Below, piece after piece: positions 26,247 to 33,500 of a stretch of 33,614 nt of DNA; the first letter of the stretch is position 1, and each line of letters begins with the position of its first letter. Both the position numbers and the translations under genes were made by a program. This DNA is from Desulfobacterales bacterium. Its GTDB lineage: Bacteria; Desulfobacterota; Desulfobacteria; Desulfobacterales; JANQIE01. The notes under the pieces were generated by a model. That model saw only the letters and a list, made by a program, of their open reading frames with translations, was not told the origin of the DNA and made no database searches. The stretch is taken from positions 1-33,614 of the forward strand of contig JANQIE010000300.1 in the NCBI GenBank assembly GCA_028282295.1. Reading direction: 5' to 3'.

Positions 26247-28148
26247 TTAGTTACTACTGGTGATAATACGCAAACCGGTGGGAGCCTCGGGATTCGGGTC
26301 CTGCGAACCACCTCCGCCGCCGCTGCTGCCGTCCGGATCGGTGGTGGACAGGGTCCAGTCATCAAAATACTGGGTGCCGTTGGAACCGCTGGACGGGTTG
26401 GCGTAACTCGACAGGATCAGTTTGTTCAACCCGAGATCGGTGTTCTCACGGATATTCAGGTTGGTGTATTCGAGTTTCAGGGTGTCGTTAACCCACAACC
26501 GGATGATGCCGTCGGAGCTGCCCGGTGTGTTCAGGCGCACGTACATTTTGAGTTTTTCCCATACATTGCCGGCCACCGGCGCCGGAGAACCGATGTTCTG
26601 GGGACGGTAGTAAAAGCGCCAGTCGGGAATGTCCGAATGTTCGATGGCGTACTGCCCGTTGCCGTTGACAAACAGGATCACCTGGTACTGCCGGGCGCCG
26701 CTGGCGTTGGTGATATTGAACAACCCGATTTTATGCCCGATGCTCGGCCATACATAACCGGAGGAAAACTTGGACCACAAGGTCAGGTAGGCTTCCTCGA
26801 CTTTTTCACCGCCGCTGGCAACGTGATCGCCGAAGTAGTAATCGGCATAACCGATATCGCCATGCTGACCGGCCACCAGATCGGCGCGCACGCAATAGTT
26901 GCCGCCGTGCGGATCATTGTTGCTGATTGAAAAACCGGATGTCTGGCCGCCCTGCCATTCGGAGAAGTTGCCTTCTTCAAAATCCGATACAAAGATGGTC
27001 TGGGCCGCAGGTGGGGGTGTCGTGTCGCTTCCGCCGCCACCGGTATCGGCGGTGTAGGTAACCGTCAGGTTACGATCGACGGTGTTACCGGACGAATCGA
27101 AGGCACGCACGGTGATCTGATTCTGGCCTTCGACCAGCGGAATGGCATTGGCGGTCCAACTGGTGCTGCCGGAAGCGTTGCCGCTGGCGCCGTTGGCGGT
27201 CGACCAGCTCACCCGGTCAACCTGGATGTTGTCGGACGCCGTTCCGGCCAGATTGATGGTGGCTTGATCCGTATTGTAGGAACCGCCGGAAGTCGGCGCG
27301 GTAATGGCAACGCTGGGTGACGTGTTGTCCGCCTGGCTGCCGCCTCCCGACAAAAAACCGGCCGGCGGGCCGATAAAAGAATCATCGATTCTGATATCGT
27401 CGAATTTCAGGTGGTTGGAGTTGTTGTTGACCAGATAGGTATTGTAGTAGCCGCCGATATCGATCATGGAAATCGGGCCGCTTTGGGTCCGGTTGGTCAC
27501 GATTTGATACCCGTTGTAACGCCCGTCCTGGGTCCAGATGTAAACGCGCGTGGTGTTGTCTGCGGGTCTGATCTCGTACTCCAGGCAGATCCACTCATCG
27601 GTATAAGCGTTGCTGCCGTTTTCATCGATCCTGAATTCGGCGTCGCCGATCCACTGACCGCCGGTGACATAGCGGTAGACTTCATGGTCGCCGAGCACGC
27701 CCAGGGCCAGGAAGCCGGGGCCGCGGTTGATGGTCAGGATACCGTAACGGTGACCGGTCCCGCCGTGCACGTCGATAAACTTGTTGATATAGCCGCCGCC
27801 GCCGTCGCGCAGGTCCTCATAATAAGTGGAACCGATTCTCAGCAGCATGCGGATATTGACTTGCGAGGCACTAAAGCCCTGCAGCCGGCCGAACGTGGAC
27901 ATGCCGCCGTTGATCCCGGCGGTACAGGGTGACTCGGGCGGTTTGAAATCGGCATGGCCGCCCTGCCAGCCGCCGGAGTTGTAGTGCGTGGCCTGTCCGC
28001 CACACGCAACCCAGGTCAGGTCGTGTGTCCAGGTATCCCCGTTGTCGAAGCGTTCTTCAAAGGGCAAAGAAATGTTTCTTGCCGCCATTGCCGTAGACGC
28101 AATCATCAGGAACACGATAGTTAAAAAGGTTATACGAACTCTGGTCAT
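26247..28148 (-). CDS. Secreted protein with two lectin/lyase-like (concanavalin-type) domains and a central Ig-like domain
   Basis: 633 residues from the ATG at 28148, chosen over 28211 because GAAGGAG stands seven bases upstream and the sigma-54 promoter overlaps the longer start. A signal peptide ends near AMA (~residue 23). The N-terminal half (~25-265) and C-terminal half (~375-600) both look like jelly-roll domains of the LamG / heparin-lyase-I type (FEERFDNGDTW and SDFEEGNFSEW starts; KLKMYVRLN...IRLWVNDTL near the end). Between them is a bacterial Ig-like domain (SPSVAITAPTSGGSYNT). The protein ends with a Gly/Ser linker and a short PEAPTGLRII tail that looks like the first strand of an Fn3 domain, so it may be truncated. 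It could be a polysaccharide lyase or a binding protein; catalytic residues cannot be assigned. Confidence 0.75.
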   Translation of the reverse strand: MTRVRITFLTIVFLMIASTAMAARNISLPFEERFDNGDTWTHDLTWVACGGQATHYNSGGWQGGHADFKPPESPCTAGINGGMSTFGRLQGFSASQVNIRMLLRIGSTYYEDLRDGGGGYINKFIDVHGGTGHRYGILTINRGPGFLALGVLGDHEVYRYVTGGQWIGDAEFRIDENGSNAYTDEWICLEYEIRPADNTTRVYIWTQDGRYNGYQIVTNRTQSGPISMIDIGGYYNTYLVNNNSNHLKFDDIRIDDSFIGPPAGFLSGGGSQADNTSPSVAITAPTSGGSYNTDQATINLAGTASDNIQVDRVSWSTANGASGNASGSTSWTANAIPLVEGQNQITVRAFDSSGNTVDRNLTVTYTADTGGGGSDTTPPPAAQTIFVSDFEEGNFSEWQGGQTSGFSISNNDPHGGNYCVRADLVAGQHGDIGYADYYFGDHVASGGEKVEEAYLTLWSKFSSGYVWPSIGHKIGLFNITNASGARQYQVILFVNGNGQYAIEHSDIPDWRFYYRPQNIGSPAPVAGNVWEKLKMYVRLNTPGSSDGIIRLWVNDTLKLEYTNLNIRENTDLGLNKLILSSYANPSSGSNGTQYFDDWTLSTTDPDGSSGGGGGSQDPNPEAPTGLRIITSSN

Positions 28149-28185
28149 AACAAAATCTCCTTCGAAATGATTTTGTCCCAACTTA

Positions 28186-28203
28186 CAGCAAATACCGTAC
28201 CGT
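28186..28203 (-). promoter_or_regulatory. Sigma-54 (-24/-12) promoter for the secreted lectin/lyase-like gene
   Basis: Minus strand reads CGGTACGGTATTTGCT: GG (28201-28200) and GC (28189-28188) are ten bases apart, the -12 box is TTTGCT and the -24 box keeps the GG-x-ACG pattern. The transcript would start near 28176, leaving a 28-base leader that contains GAAGGAG and the ATG at 28148, an ideal geometry. The gene-free stretch 28204-28420 upstream holds shared blocks (28303-28349) and direct repeats (28381-28398) that may bind activators. Confidence 0.75.
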
Positions 28204-28302
28204 TTGAACAAAAATCGGCAAATGGAATTAGTTTTTCCCTAGCCGGGGACAAAGATGGTTTTTTTGGTTTATTTTTCGGCCAATTACACCGTTCCCTTTT
28301 TT

Positions 28303-28349
28303 ACAGGCGATTTTCGTTTTCAGATTTCGGACCTGACGGCATTGAGCTC
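28303..28349. promoter_or_regulatory. Conserved upstream blocks shared with the giant gene's upstream region
   Basis: Three blocks occur in the same order here and at 23222-23297: ACAGGCGATTTTCG (vs ACAGCCGATTTTACG), CCTGACGGC and TTGAGCTC. They lie roughly 155-200 bases before the secreted-protein start here and 215-290 bases before it at the giant gene. Likely a common regulator site or leader element. Confidence 0.4.
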
Positions 28350-28380
28350 GCGCCCGATAGTGCACAAAGTTGTATTTCCC

Positions 28381-28398
28381 AGTTACAATATAGTTACA
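28381..28398. promoter_or_regulatory. Two AGTTACA direct repeats 11 bp apart
   Basis: AGTTACAATATAGTTACA: two identical 7-mers with an 11-bp period, the spacing used by OmpR/PhoB-type regulators binding head to tail. They sit about 180 bases upstream of the sigma-54 promoter at 28186, a distance compatible with an enhancer, and next to the CGCC-TTCAGG site at 28411-28430. Confidence 0.35.
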
Positions 28399-28420
28399 GT
28401 GTACCTAAAATTTCCCGCCT

Positions 28421-29500
28421 TCAGGATTCCGGACGGACAATATGATCGGCCAGTAAGCGGGCCATGTGCGCCGCCCCTTTGGTGGTAAAATGAACGTGAT
28501 CGGCAAAAATGTCGTTTGTTTTCGGTATCTTGGCATCGATGTCGATCAGGCGGGCCTGCGCCTCACGGGCAACCTTGCGGATAATGTCGTTGCCGATCGT
28601 CTCCATCTCAAGAAAACAGGTTTCAGCCACATGCGGATACAATTTGCGCCAACCGATCAGCAATTGGCGCTCCTCCTCCGAAATCGTGTTGGTGATGCGC
28701 GTTGCATGGGTTACCAGAAAAATCTGGGCACCGTCCCGCTGCAATGCGTCCACCAGAGTGGTCAACTGCCTGTGGAACAGCGGCGGGCGGTCTGGAGGCG
28801 GCTCCTTGAACACCCAGTCCGGGCCGTGCGCTCTTTCGGCCCGCGCAATGACCACTTGCCGCATTTTCGTTTGCAAACCAGCCGGCAGAAACCCCTTGAC
28901 GGCAATCCGCGTCTTGGCCATCAGGCGCGATTCAAATGCCTTGGGGCGGACCTTGCGAATCCGGTCCAACACGATCGGTCCCGGCGGACGCCGCAACAGG
29001 TAAATTGACGGCGACGGGTAGTAGATGGCGATATCGGTTTCGAATTTTCTCAACCAGTGTTCATATAAGTGCAACAAACGCGGGGGGGAAATGCCGGGGA
29101 CGGCCGCGTTGATCACCTCGTAACGGCCAGGGCGCATCTGGTCCAATTCCTGTTGCAGTTGCGCGGGGTATTCCATGCCGGCCTGTTCATAAAGACCGAA
29201 GGTTTCCGAAGCGCCTAACACCATGATCCGGATTTTGCCTTCCGGCTTTTGCATTGAAACATCCGGTCCCCGAAAACCGTGCCGGTTGATTGTCCATTTC
29301 TCGAACCGGGAATCGGGGCGGTTCCGGTACCCCAGTTCATCGACAACACTCAATTCACCGCGTGAATAGGTACCCCAAAACGGGGCCTGCCATTTGATCC
29401 GGTCATCGGTGCGCGCGCACACCTCCATCACCAGTAAAAACAACATCCCCGCAAGGGTCCAGCGCAGCGTTTGCATTAAAATCGGTTGCATCGGTTTCAT
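28421..29500 (-). CDS. SGNH-family hydrolase/acyl transfer protein paired with the MBOAT gene
   Basis: 359 residues. An N-terminal hydrophobic segment (~12-29) suggests an inner-membrane anchor with the enzyme part in the periplasm. SGNH marks: block I IMVLGASETFG with Ser98, a NAAVPG block II (Gly136), and block V DHVHFTTKG with Asp334 and His337. The block III Asn is not evident (YYPSPSIYLL occupies the place), a variation seen in AlgX/AlgJ-like and related transfer proteins. It begins six bases after the MBOAT stop, so the two are translated together; MBOAT plus SGNH is the standard pair for moving acetyl groups onto exported polysaccharide. The role in O-acetylation is inferred from this pairing. 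Confidence 0.8.
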   Translation of the reverse strand: MKPMQPILMQTLRWTLAGMLFLLVMEVCARTDDRIKWQAPFWGTYSRGELSVVDELGYRNRPDSRFEKWTINRHGFRGPDVSMQKPEGKIRIMVLGASETFGLYEQAGMEYPAQLQQELDQMRPGRYEVINAAVPGISPPRLLHLYEHWLRKFETDIAIYYPSPSIYLLRRPPGPIVLDRIRKVRPKAFESRLMAKTRIAVKGFLPAGLQTKMRQVVIARAERAHGPDWVFKEPPPDRPPLFHRQLTTLVDALQRDGAQIFLVTHATRITNTISEEERQLLIGWRKLYPHVAETCFLEMETIGNDIIRKVAREAQARLIDIDAKIPKTNDIFADHVHFTTKGAAHMARLLADHIVRPES

Positions 29501-29506
29501 GGCGGT

Positions 29507-30952
29507 CTAGAATTGAAAATAGATAAAGCTTTGGGCGGCGGCCCCGTAAAATGCGATCATATAGAACAATACACTATACACGATACTGCGCATGTAAATC
29601 GGCACGGTGTCGATGATCTGCCAATCATCATGTGACACCGCGTATTGCAGCGCTTCGTACAAAAACAGCGGCAAGCCGAATTGCACCAGTGGTTTAAAGA
29701 GCACCGCCGAAAACGGTCCGTACTGCCCCTGAAAGCCGAACAGTGTACCGAACATGGTATAAATCTGAGCCGCCGATTGGCTGCGAAAGATGATCCACCC
29801 CAGACAAACAAGGTGGAACATCACCAGTATCTTAAACCCCGTGCGCAGCAAAGCCGGCAGCCAACGGCGAAAAACCGTGATGCTGGCGAGAACCGGCTTG
29901 AACAGACGATGCACGATCAGCAGCATCCCTTCCCAAGCGCCCCACAATACGAAATTCCATGCTGCGCCGTGCCAGAGCCCTCCCAGCAGCATGGTGACAC
30001 CCAGATTCCGATAGGTGTTCCAACTGCCGCGCCGGTTGCCCCCCAAAGGGATATAAAGATAATCACGCAACCAGGAAGACAGGCTGATGTGCCAGCGGCT
30101 CCAGCGGTCCTGGGGATTGACGGCCACGTAAGGATGGTTGAAATTGACCATCAAGTCGATGCCCAGACACTTGGCGCTGCCACGGGCAATATCGGAATAG
30201 CCCGAAAAATCCCCGTAAATCTGAATGGCAAAGCCCCACATCCCCAGCAGCACTTCCCACCCGGTAGGCGCGGCCTGGGCAAACACCTGATCCACAAACG
30301 GAGCAAGGTTGTCGGCCACAAACACTTTTTTAAACAGCCCGACCAGAATCAGGTGAAGTCCTTCGAACATCTGATCGAAACTGAATTGCCGCCGCTTCAG
30401 AATGCGGGGCAAAAGGTTGCGGGCCCGCTCGATGGGGCCGGCCACCAGTTGCGGAAAGAAGGCGACATACAGTGCAAAATCGAAAAACCGCCGGGTCGGC
30501 TGCATCTGACCACGGTAGATATCGATGGTATAGCTCATGGTCTGAAAGGTGTAAAACGAAATCCCCACCGGCAGCACAATGTTCAGGTGCAGCAAATCCG
30601 GGTTCAAACCGAAGAGCGCCACCAGGTCTTCAAACGAATCGATGAAAAAATTGAAGTACTTGAAAAAGCCGAGAAAGCCCAAATTGGTGCAGACACTCAG
30701 CGTCAGCCAATACTTGCGGCGCTTCGTGGGCGTGTCGGGCTGTCTTTGAACCTCTTGATGAATCTGCAGCCCGGCGCAATAATCGACCACCGTCGAGATC
30801 GCAATCAAGCTCAAAAAGCGCCAGTCCCAGAATCCGTAGAAAACGTAACTGGCCACCAGCAAAAAGCGGTTCTGGAACCGGAACGGCAGCAACCAGTAGA
30901 TGGTCCAGACAAGCGGGAAGAAAATGGTGTAGGTGAATGAATTAAAATACAT
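29507..30952 (-). CDS. MBOAT-family O-acyltransferase (AlgI-like)
   Basis: 481 residues, normal length for AlgI-type proteins. Multiple hydrophobic spans cover the protein. The family signatures are clear: NLGFLGFFKYFNFF, VLPVGISFYTFQTMSY, a FFPQLVAGPIER motif, YGDFSGYSDIARG, NPQDRWSRWHISLSSWLRDYLYIPLGGNR broken by short variations, and the active-site His328 in GLWHGAAW. The enzyme brings acyl groups, usually acetyl, across the inner membrane and hands them to a periplasmic SGNH partner, here the next gene. It starts four bases after the sulfotransferase stop, so the three genes are one operon. Confidence 0.92.
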   Translation of the reverse strand: MYFNSFTYTIFFPLVWTIYWLLPFRFQNRFLLVASYVFYGFWDWRFLSLIAISTVVDYCAGLQIHQEVQRQPDTPTKRRKYWLTLSVCTNLGFLGFFKYFNFFIDSFEDLVALFGLNPDLLHLNIVLPVGISFYTFQTMSYTIDIYRGQMQPTRRFFDFALYVAFFPQLVAGPIERARNLLPRILKRRQFSFDQMFEGLHLILVGLFKKVFVADNLAPFVDQVFAQAAPTGWEVLLGMWGFAIQIYGDFSGYSDIARGSAKCLGIDLMVNFNHPYVAVNPQDRWSRWHISLSSWLRDYLYIPLGGNRRGSWNTYRNLGVTMLLGGLWHGAAWNFVLWGAWEGMLLIVHRLFKPVLASITVFRRWLPALLRTGFKILVMFHLVCLGWIIFRSQSAAQIYTMFGTLFGFQGQYGPFSAVLFKPLVQFGLPLFLYEALQYAVSHDDWQIIDTVPIYMRSIVYSVLFYMIAFYGAAAQSFIYFQF

Positions 30953-30956
30953 GCAT

Positions 30957-31709
30957 TTAACCGTATTGGCGACGCGGAAAACGAATTACCTCACGGATGA
31001 GGTATTTATATCCTAAAAACTTCAGCCGGGCCTTCATGTAGTCAAACCCCGACCATCTTTTTTTGTAAAGGGTCCCCCGGTAAATGGCCCGAAATTCTTC
31101 CATTGAGATCTCCTTGCCCAGAAACTCGCTAAGGCCCACCAGCGACTTTTCCGGCTCGAGAATCAACTGCTCGAAGGTCAGTTCATGATACGGAATCCGG
31201 GCTTCCTTTACAAATTGCAGGCAGCTCCGGTAGCTGTCGCGCTGGATGATCTGCAGCTTGTCCAGGGGAATCGGCACCTTGGTCCGCAGAATCTGCCCGG
31301 TCCAGATCTGCTTCAGGTCACGTTCCATGATGATCAGCTTGATGTTGTCAAAATCGATCAAGTGCTTCCAGAAGAAGATGGTGTAGCAAAGGCGCGGATC
31401 TTTCCACAACCACGGCTGGTGCCGGTCGCACGCGGAAATAAACGCCCGGTATTCCTCCTGGTCCTTTGATTCGGCATACTGTTTGATTTTTTCGATGGAC
31501 GGCGGCGGAATGTCCAGCCCGTGCGCCCAGTCAAATCCGGAATGCTTCAGAATTCGGATATTCAGATCGACCAGGCGGCTGTTTTCATAGGTGTTATATT
31601 CGCGCAGTTTGGTCTCGTCGCCCAGCCAGTACCCTGACTTGGCGATCAGGCCGGTCAGCACGGAACTACCGCTCAGGCCGTTGGTCAGAACAATTACATT
31701 AGGTGTCAT
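30957..31709 (-). CDS. P-loop sulfotransferase-family protein
   Basis: 250 residues from the ATG at 31709, which has AGGAG eight bases upstream. The open frame continues to 31901 but that part is translated repeat DNA. The phosphosulfate-binding loop is near the start (LTNGLSGSSVLTGLI) and a second site, IMERDLKQIWTGQ, corresponds to the 3'-phosphate motif. Central WLWKDPRLCYT is also typical of the family. It should move sulfate from PAPS to a sugar hydroxyl, or belong to a related non-sulfating branch. Placed directly before the MBOAT and SGNH genes it suggests that the polysaccharide is both sulfated and acylated. Confidence 0.75.
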   Translation of the reverse strand: MTPNVIVLTNGLSGSSVLTGLIAKSGYWLGDETKLREYNTYENSRLVDLNIRILKHSGFDWAHGLDIPPPSIEKIKQYAESKDQEEYRAFISACDRHQPWLWKDPRLCYTIFFWKHLIDFDNIKLIIMERDLKQIWTGQILRTKVPIPLDKLQIIQRDSYRSCLQFVKEARIPYHELTFEQLILEPEKSLVGLSEFLGKEISMEEFRAIYRGTLYKKRWSGFDYMKARLKFLGYKYLIREVIRFPRRQYG

Positions 31710-31786
31710 CGTCGCGCTCTCCTGGGCCGGCCACGCCGGCGTATCGAAATGCGGAATAGTAAAAGAAGGTATCTTGTCGTTAAGAT

Positions 31787-31880
31787 CCTGGCCCCCGGCT
31801 TTCGCCGGGGTGACGGGATATTTTTCCCGCGCCATTCCGGCGCACCCCGAATCAGGTCCGGGGCAGGCCCCGGAATCCAG
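31787..31880. repeat. GC-rich palindromic repeats of the GGGGTGACG type
   Basis: CCCCCGGCTTTCGCCGGGGT followed by GACGG, then a second palindrome CCGGGGCAGGCCCCGGAATC ending in CCAG at 31880. They are of the same style as the pair at 9267-9350 and again lie beside an AT-rich AAGAATT repeat, in the gap between flippase and sulfotransferase genes (31710-31940), which has no other content. Confidence 0.6.
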
Positions 31881-31887
31881 ATCTAAT

Positions 31888-31932
31888 GATCCCATCCGCA
31901 ATTCTTAATTTTTAATTCATAAATCTTAATTG
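31888..31932 (-). repeat. AT-rich AAGAATT repeat, copy E
   Basis: On the minus strand reads as AATTAAGATTTATGAATTAA then AATTGCGGATGGG, matching the family at 9145, 9481 and 23100. It begins only a few bases beyond the flippase stop at 31941. Confidence 0.6.
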
Positions 31933-31940
31933 ACCTCAAT

Positions 31941-33467
31941 CTATGCACGCTTGCCGGCAAAAAAAGGCACCTTGCCCAACAACTCCATACATTGGGCGCG
32001 TTCGTCCCGCGCCAGGGAGATAAACCAGACACCGGTCAGATACACCGGCATCAGGACCAATACCTGGGTGAAGAAAAGCGGCAGCGATTCGGCCGGATAG
32101 TGACGATTCACCAGATAACAGGCGGCGGCAAAAGGTATCGTCGACAGAAACGGTGTCAGAATGCTTTTCAACACATACCCAAAAACATTTTGTTGCACGA
32201 TGCGAGAGATGATGACCGGGATCACCACCAACACCAGGATCAGGTGCGGAATCGCCGTTCCGAGGGCCACGCCCAATATTCCCAAATGCCGGGCCAGCAC
32301 AAGGCTCAGACTCAAATTGATAATCGCCTCGATCACGTAGCAATAGGCCAGATACTGGTGCTTGGCCATGCCGTACAAAATCCCCCGGCTGGTCTGGTGC
32401 GACAAGGAAAACATATGGGTCACGGCCAGCACAATCAATACATCACGGCTTTTGGCGGCATATTCGGGCCCCATCCACAGGGCCACGAATTGGGTGCCCA
32501 TGAACAGGTAGACCGTGCAGATCGGCGCGCCGATCAAAATGGCAAATTTGGTCCCGCGGTGCAGCACATTGCGTATCCGCCCCAGGTCCTTTTTGGCCTG
32601 CAATTCGCTGGTCAGCGGAATCAGCACCAGAACCATGGTCCAGACCAGACGGGTCATGTACTCCACCAGGGTCAGGGGGATGGAGAAGAACGTGACCGCC
32701 GAAGCCCCCAGCAGGATACCGATTACAAAGGAATCGGTCTGGAAACTGATCTTCTGGCTGATGTTTACAAAAAAGGTGACGAAACTGTAGTTGACAATGG
32801 TTTTGTAAGCGCTCTTGCGATTGCGAAACCAGGTGATCTTCAAATACGGGAGCTGTTTTTTGGTATAAATATAAACGAGGATATTGGATACCAGACTGAT
32901 GCCCAGTTGAATCAGCGCCAGGGCAATGATGCCGTAACCCAGATGCAGAAAGACAAGGATCAATCCGGCGCGGACAAACGCAAAAACAATATTGATCTTG
33001 TTATAAATATCATAACGCTGAATCCCCATGAGTACGCCGTAAAACACGTTGATGATAAAGCTCTGGGCGACATTCAAGCCGATCACGAGTGTGACCCAGC
33101 GGATGACCTCCAGCGACGCCTCGGCCACCTCGAACAGGTGCGGAAACACCACGATAAAAATCAGCGCGGCCCCAAAGGCCAGCAGGCCGATGACCGCGTA
33201 CATCGAGATGGCGGCGCTGACGATCCGATTGATCTGCGCCTTTTCATCCTGGGCGTGATATTCGGCAATATACTTGACCACCGAAGACCGGACCCCTAAA
33301 TCGAGGATGTTCAGGTAGCCGGTAAACTGCATCATGATGACCCAGACGCCGTAGTAGACATTGCCCAGTTTGTGGACAATAAAGGGCGACATGAAAAAGG
33401 CGATCAGCATGCTGACCACAAAACCGGCCCAGTTGGAAAAGATATTTTTAAACAGTTGTTTCTTCAT
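31941..33467 (-). CDS. Wzx-like polysaccharide flippase (MOP superfamily)
   Basis: 508 residues with about 12-14 hydrophobic spans spread over the whole length. The N-terminus (NIFSNWAGFVVSMLIAFFMS, then LGNVYYGVWVIMMQFTGYLNILDLGVRSSVVKYIAEY) is the typical start of the polysaccharide-biosynthesis/MATE-like exporters, with a polar loop at residues ~205-230 and another around 320-330. Family members flip undecaprenyl-linked repeat units to the periplasm for Wzy-type polymerisation; no Wzy is seen in the window. The ribosome site before the ATG is poor. Upstream lies a nested palindrome (33501-33614). Confidence 0.88.
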   Translation of the reverse strand: MKKQLFKNIFSNWAGFVVSMLIAFFMSPFIVHKLGNVYYGVWVIMMQFTGYLNILDLGVRSSVVKYIAEYHAQDEKAQINRIVSAAISMYAVIGLLAFGAALIFIVVFPHLFEVAEASLEVIRWVTLVIGLNVAQSFIINVFYGVLMGIQRYDIYNKINIVFAFVRAGLILVFLHLGYGIIALALIQLGISLVSNILVYIYTKKQLPYLKITWFRNRKSAYKTIVNYSFVTFFVNISQKISFQTDSFVIGILLGASAVTFFSIPLTLVEYMTRLVWTMVLVLIPLTSELQAKKDLGRIRNVLHRGTKFAILIGAPICTVYLFMGTQFVALWMGPEYAAKSRDVLIVLAVTHMFSLSHQTSRGILYGMAKHQYLAYCYVIEAIINLSLSLVLARHLGILGVALGTAIPHLILVLVVIPVIISRIVQQNVFGYVLKSILTPFLSTIPFAAACYLVNRHYPAESLPLFFTQVLVLMPVYLTGVWFISLARDERAQCMELLGKVPFFAGKRA

Positions 33468-33500
33468 GCAAGATAAACGTCAGTTTGTGTCCATTCGGAA

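Noticed and set aside
31710..31901. N-terminal extension of the sulfotransferase
   Set aside because: It is translated from palindromic repeat DNA; the ATG at 31709 has a strong ribosome site.
31992..33299. A 435-codon plus-strand open frame opposite the flippase, and a 431-codon one opposite the MBOAT gene
   Set aside because: Polar Gln/His-rich shadow translations of hydrophobic minus-strand proteins; no family resemblance.
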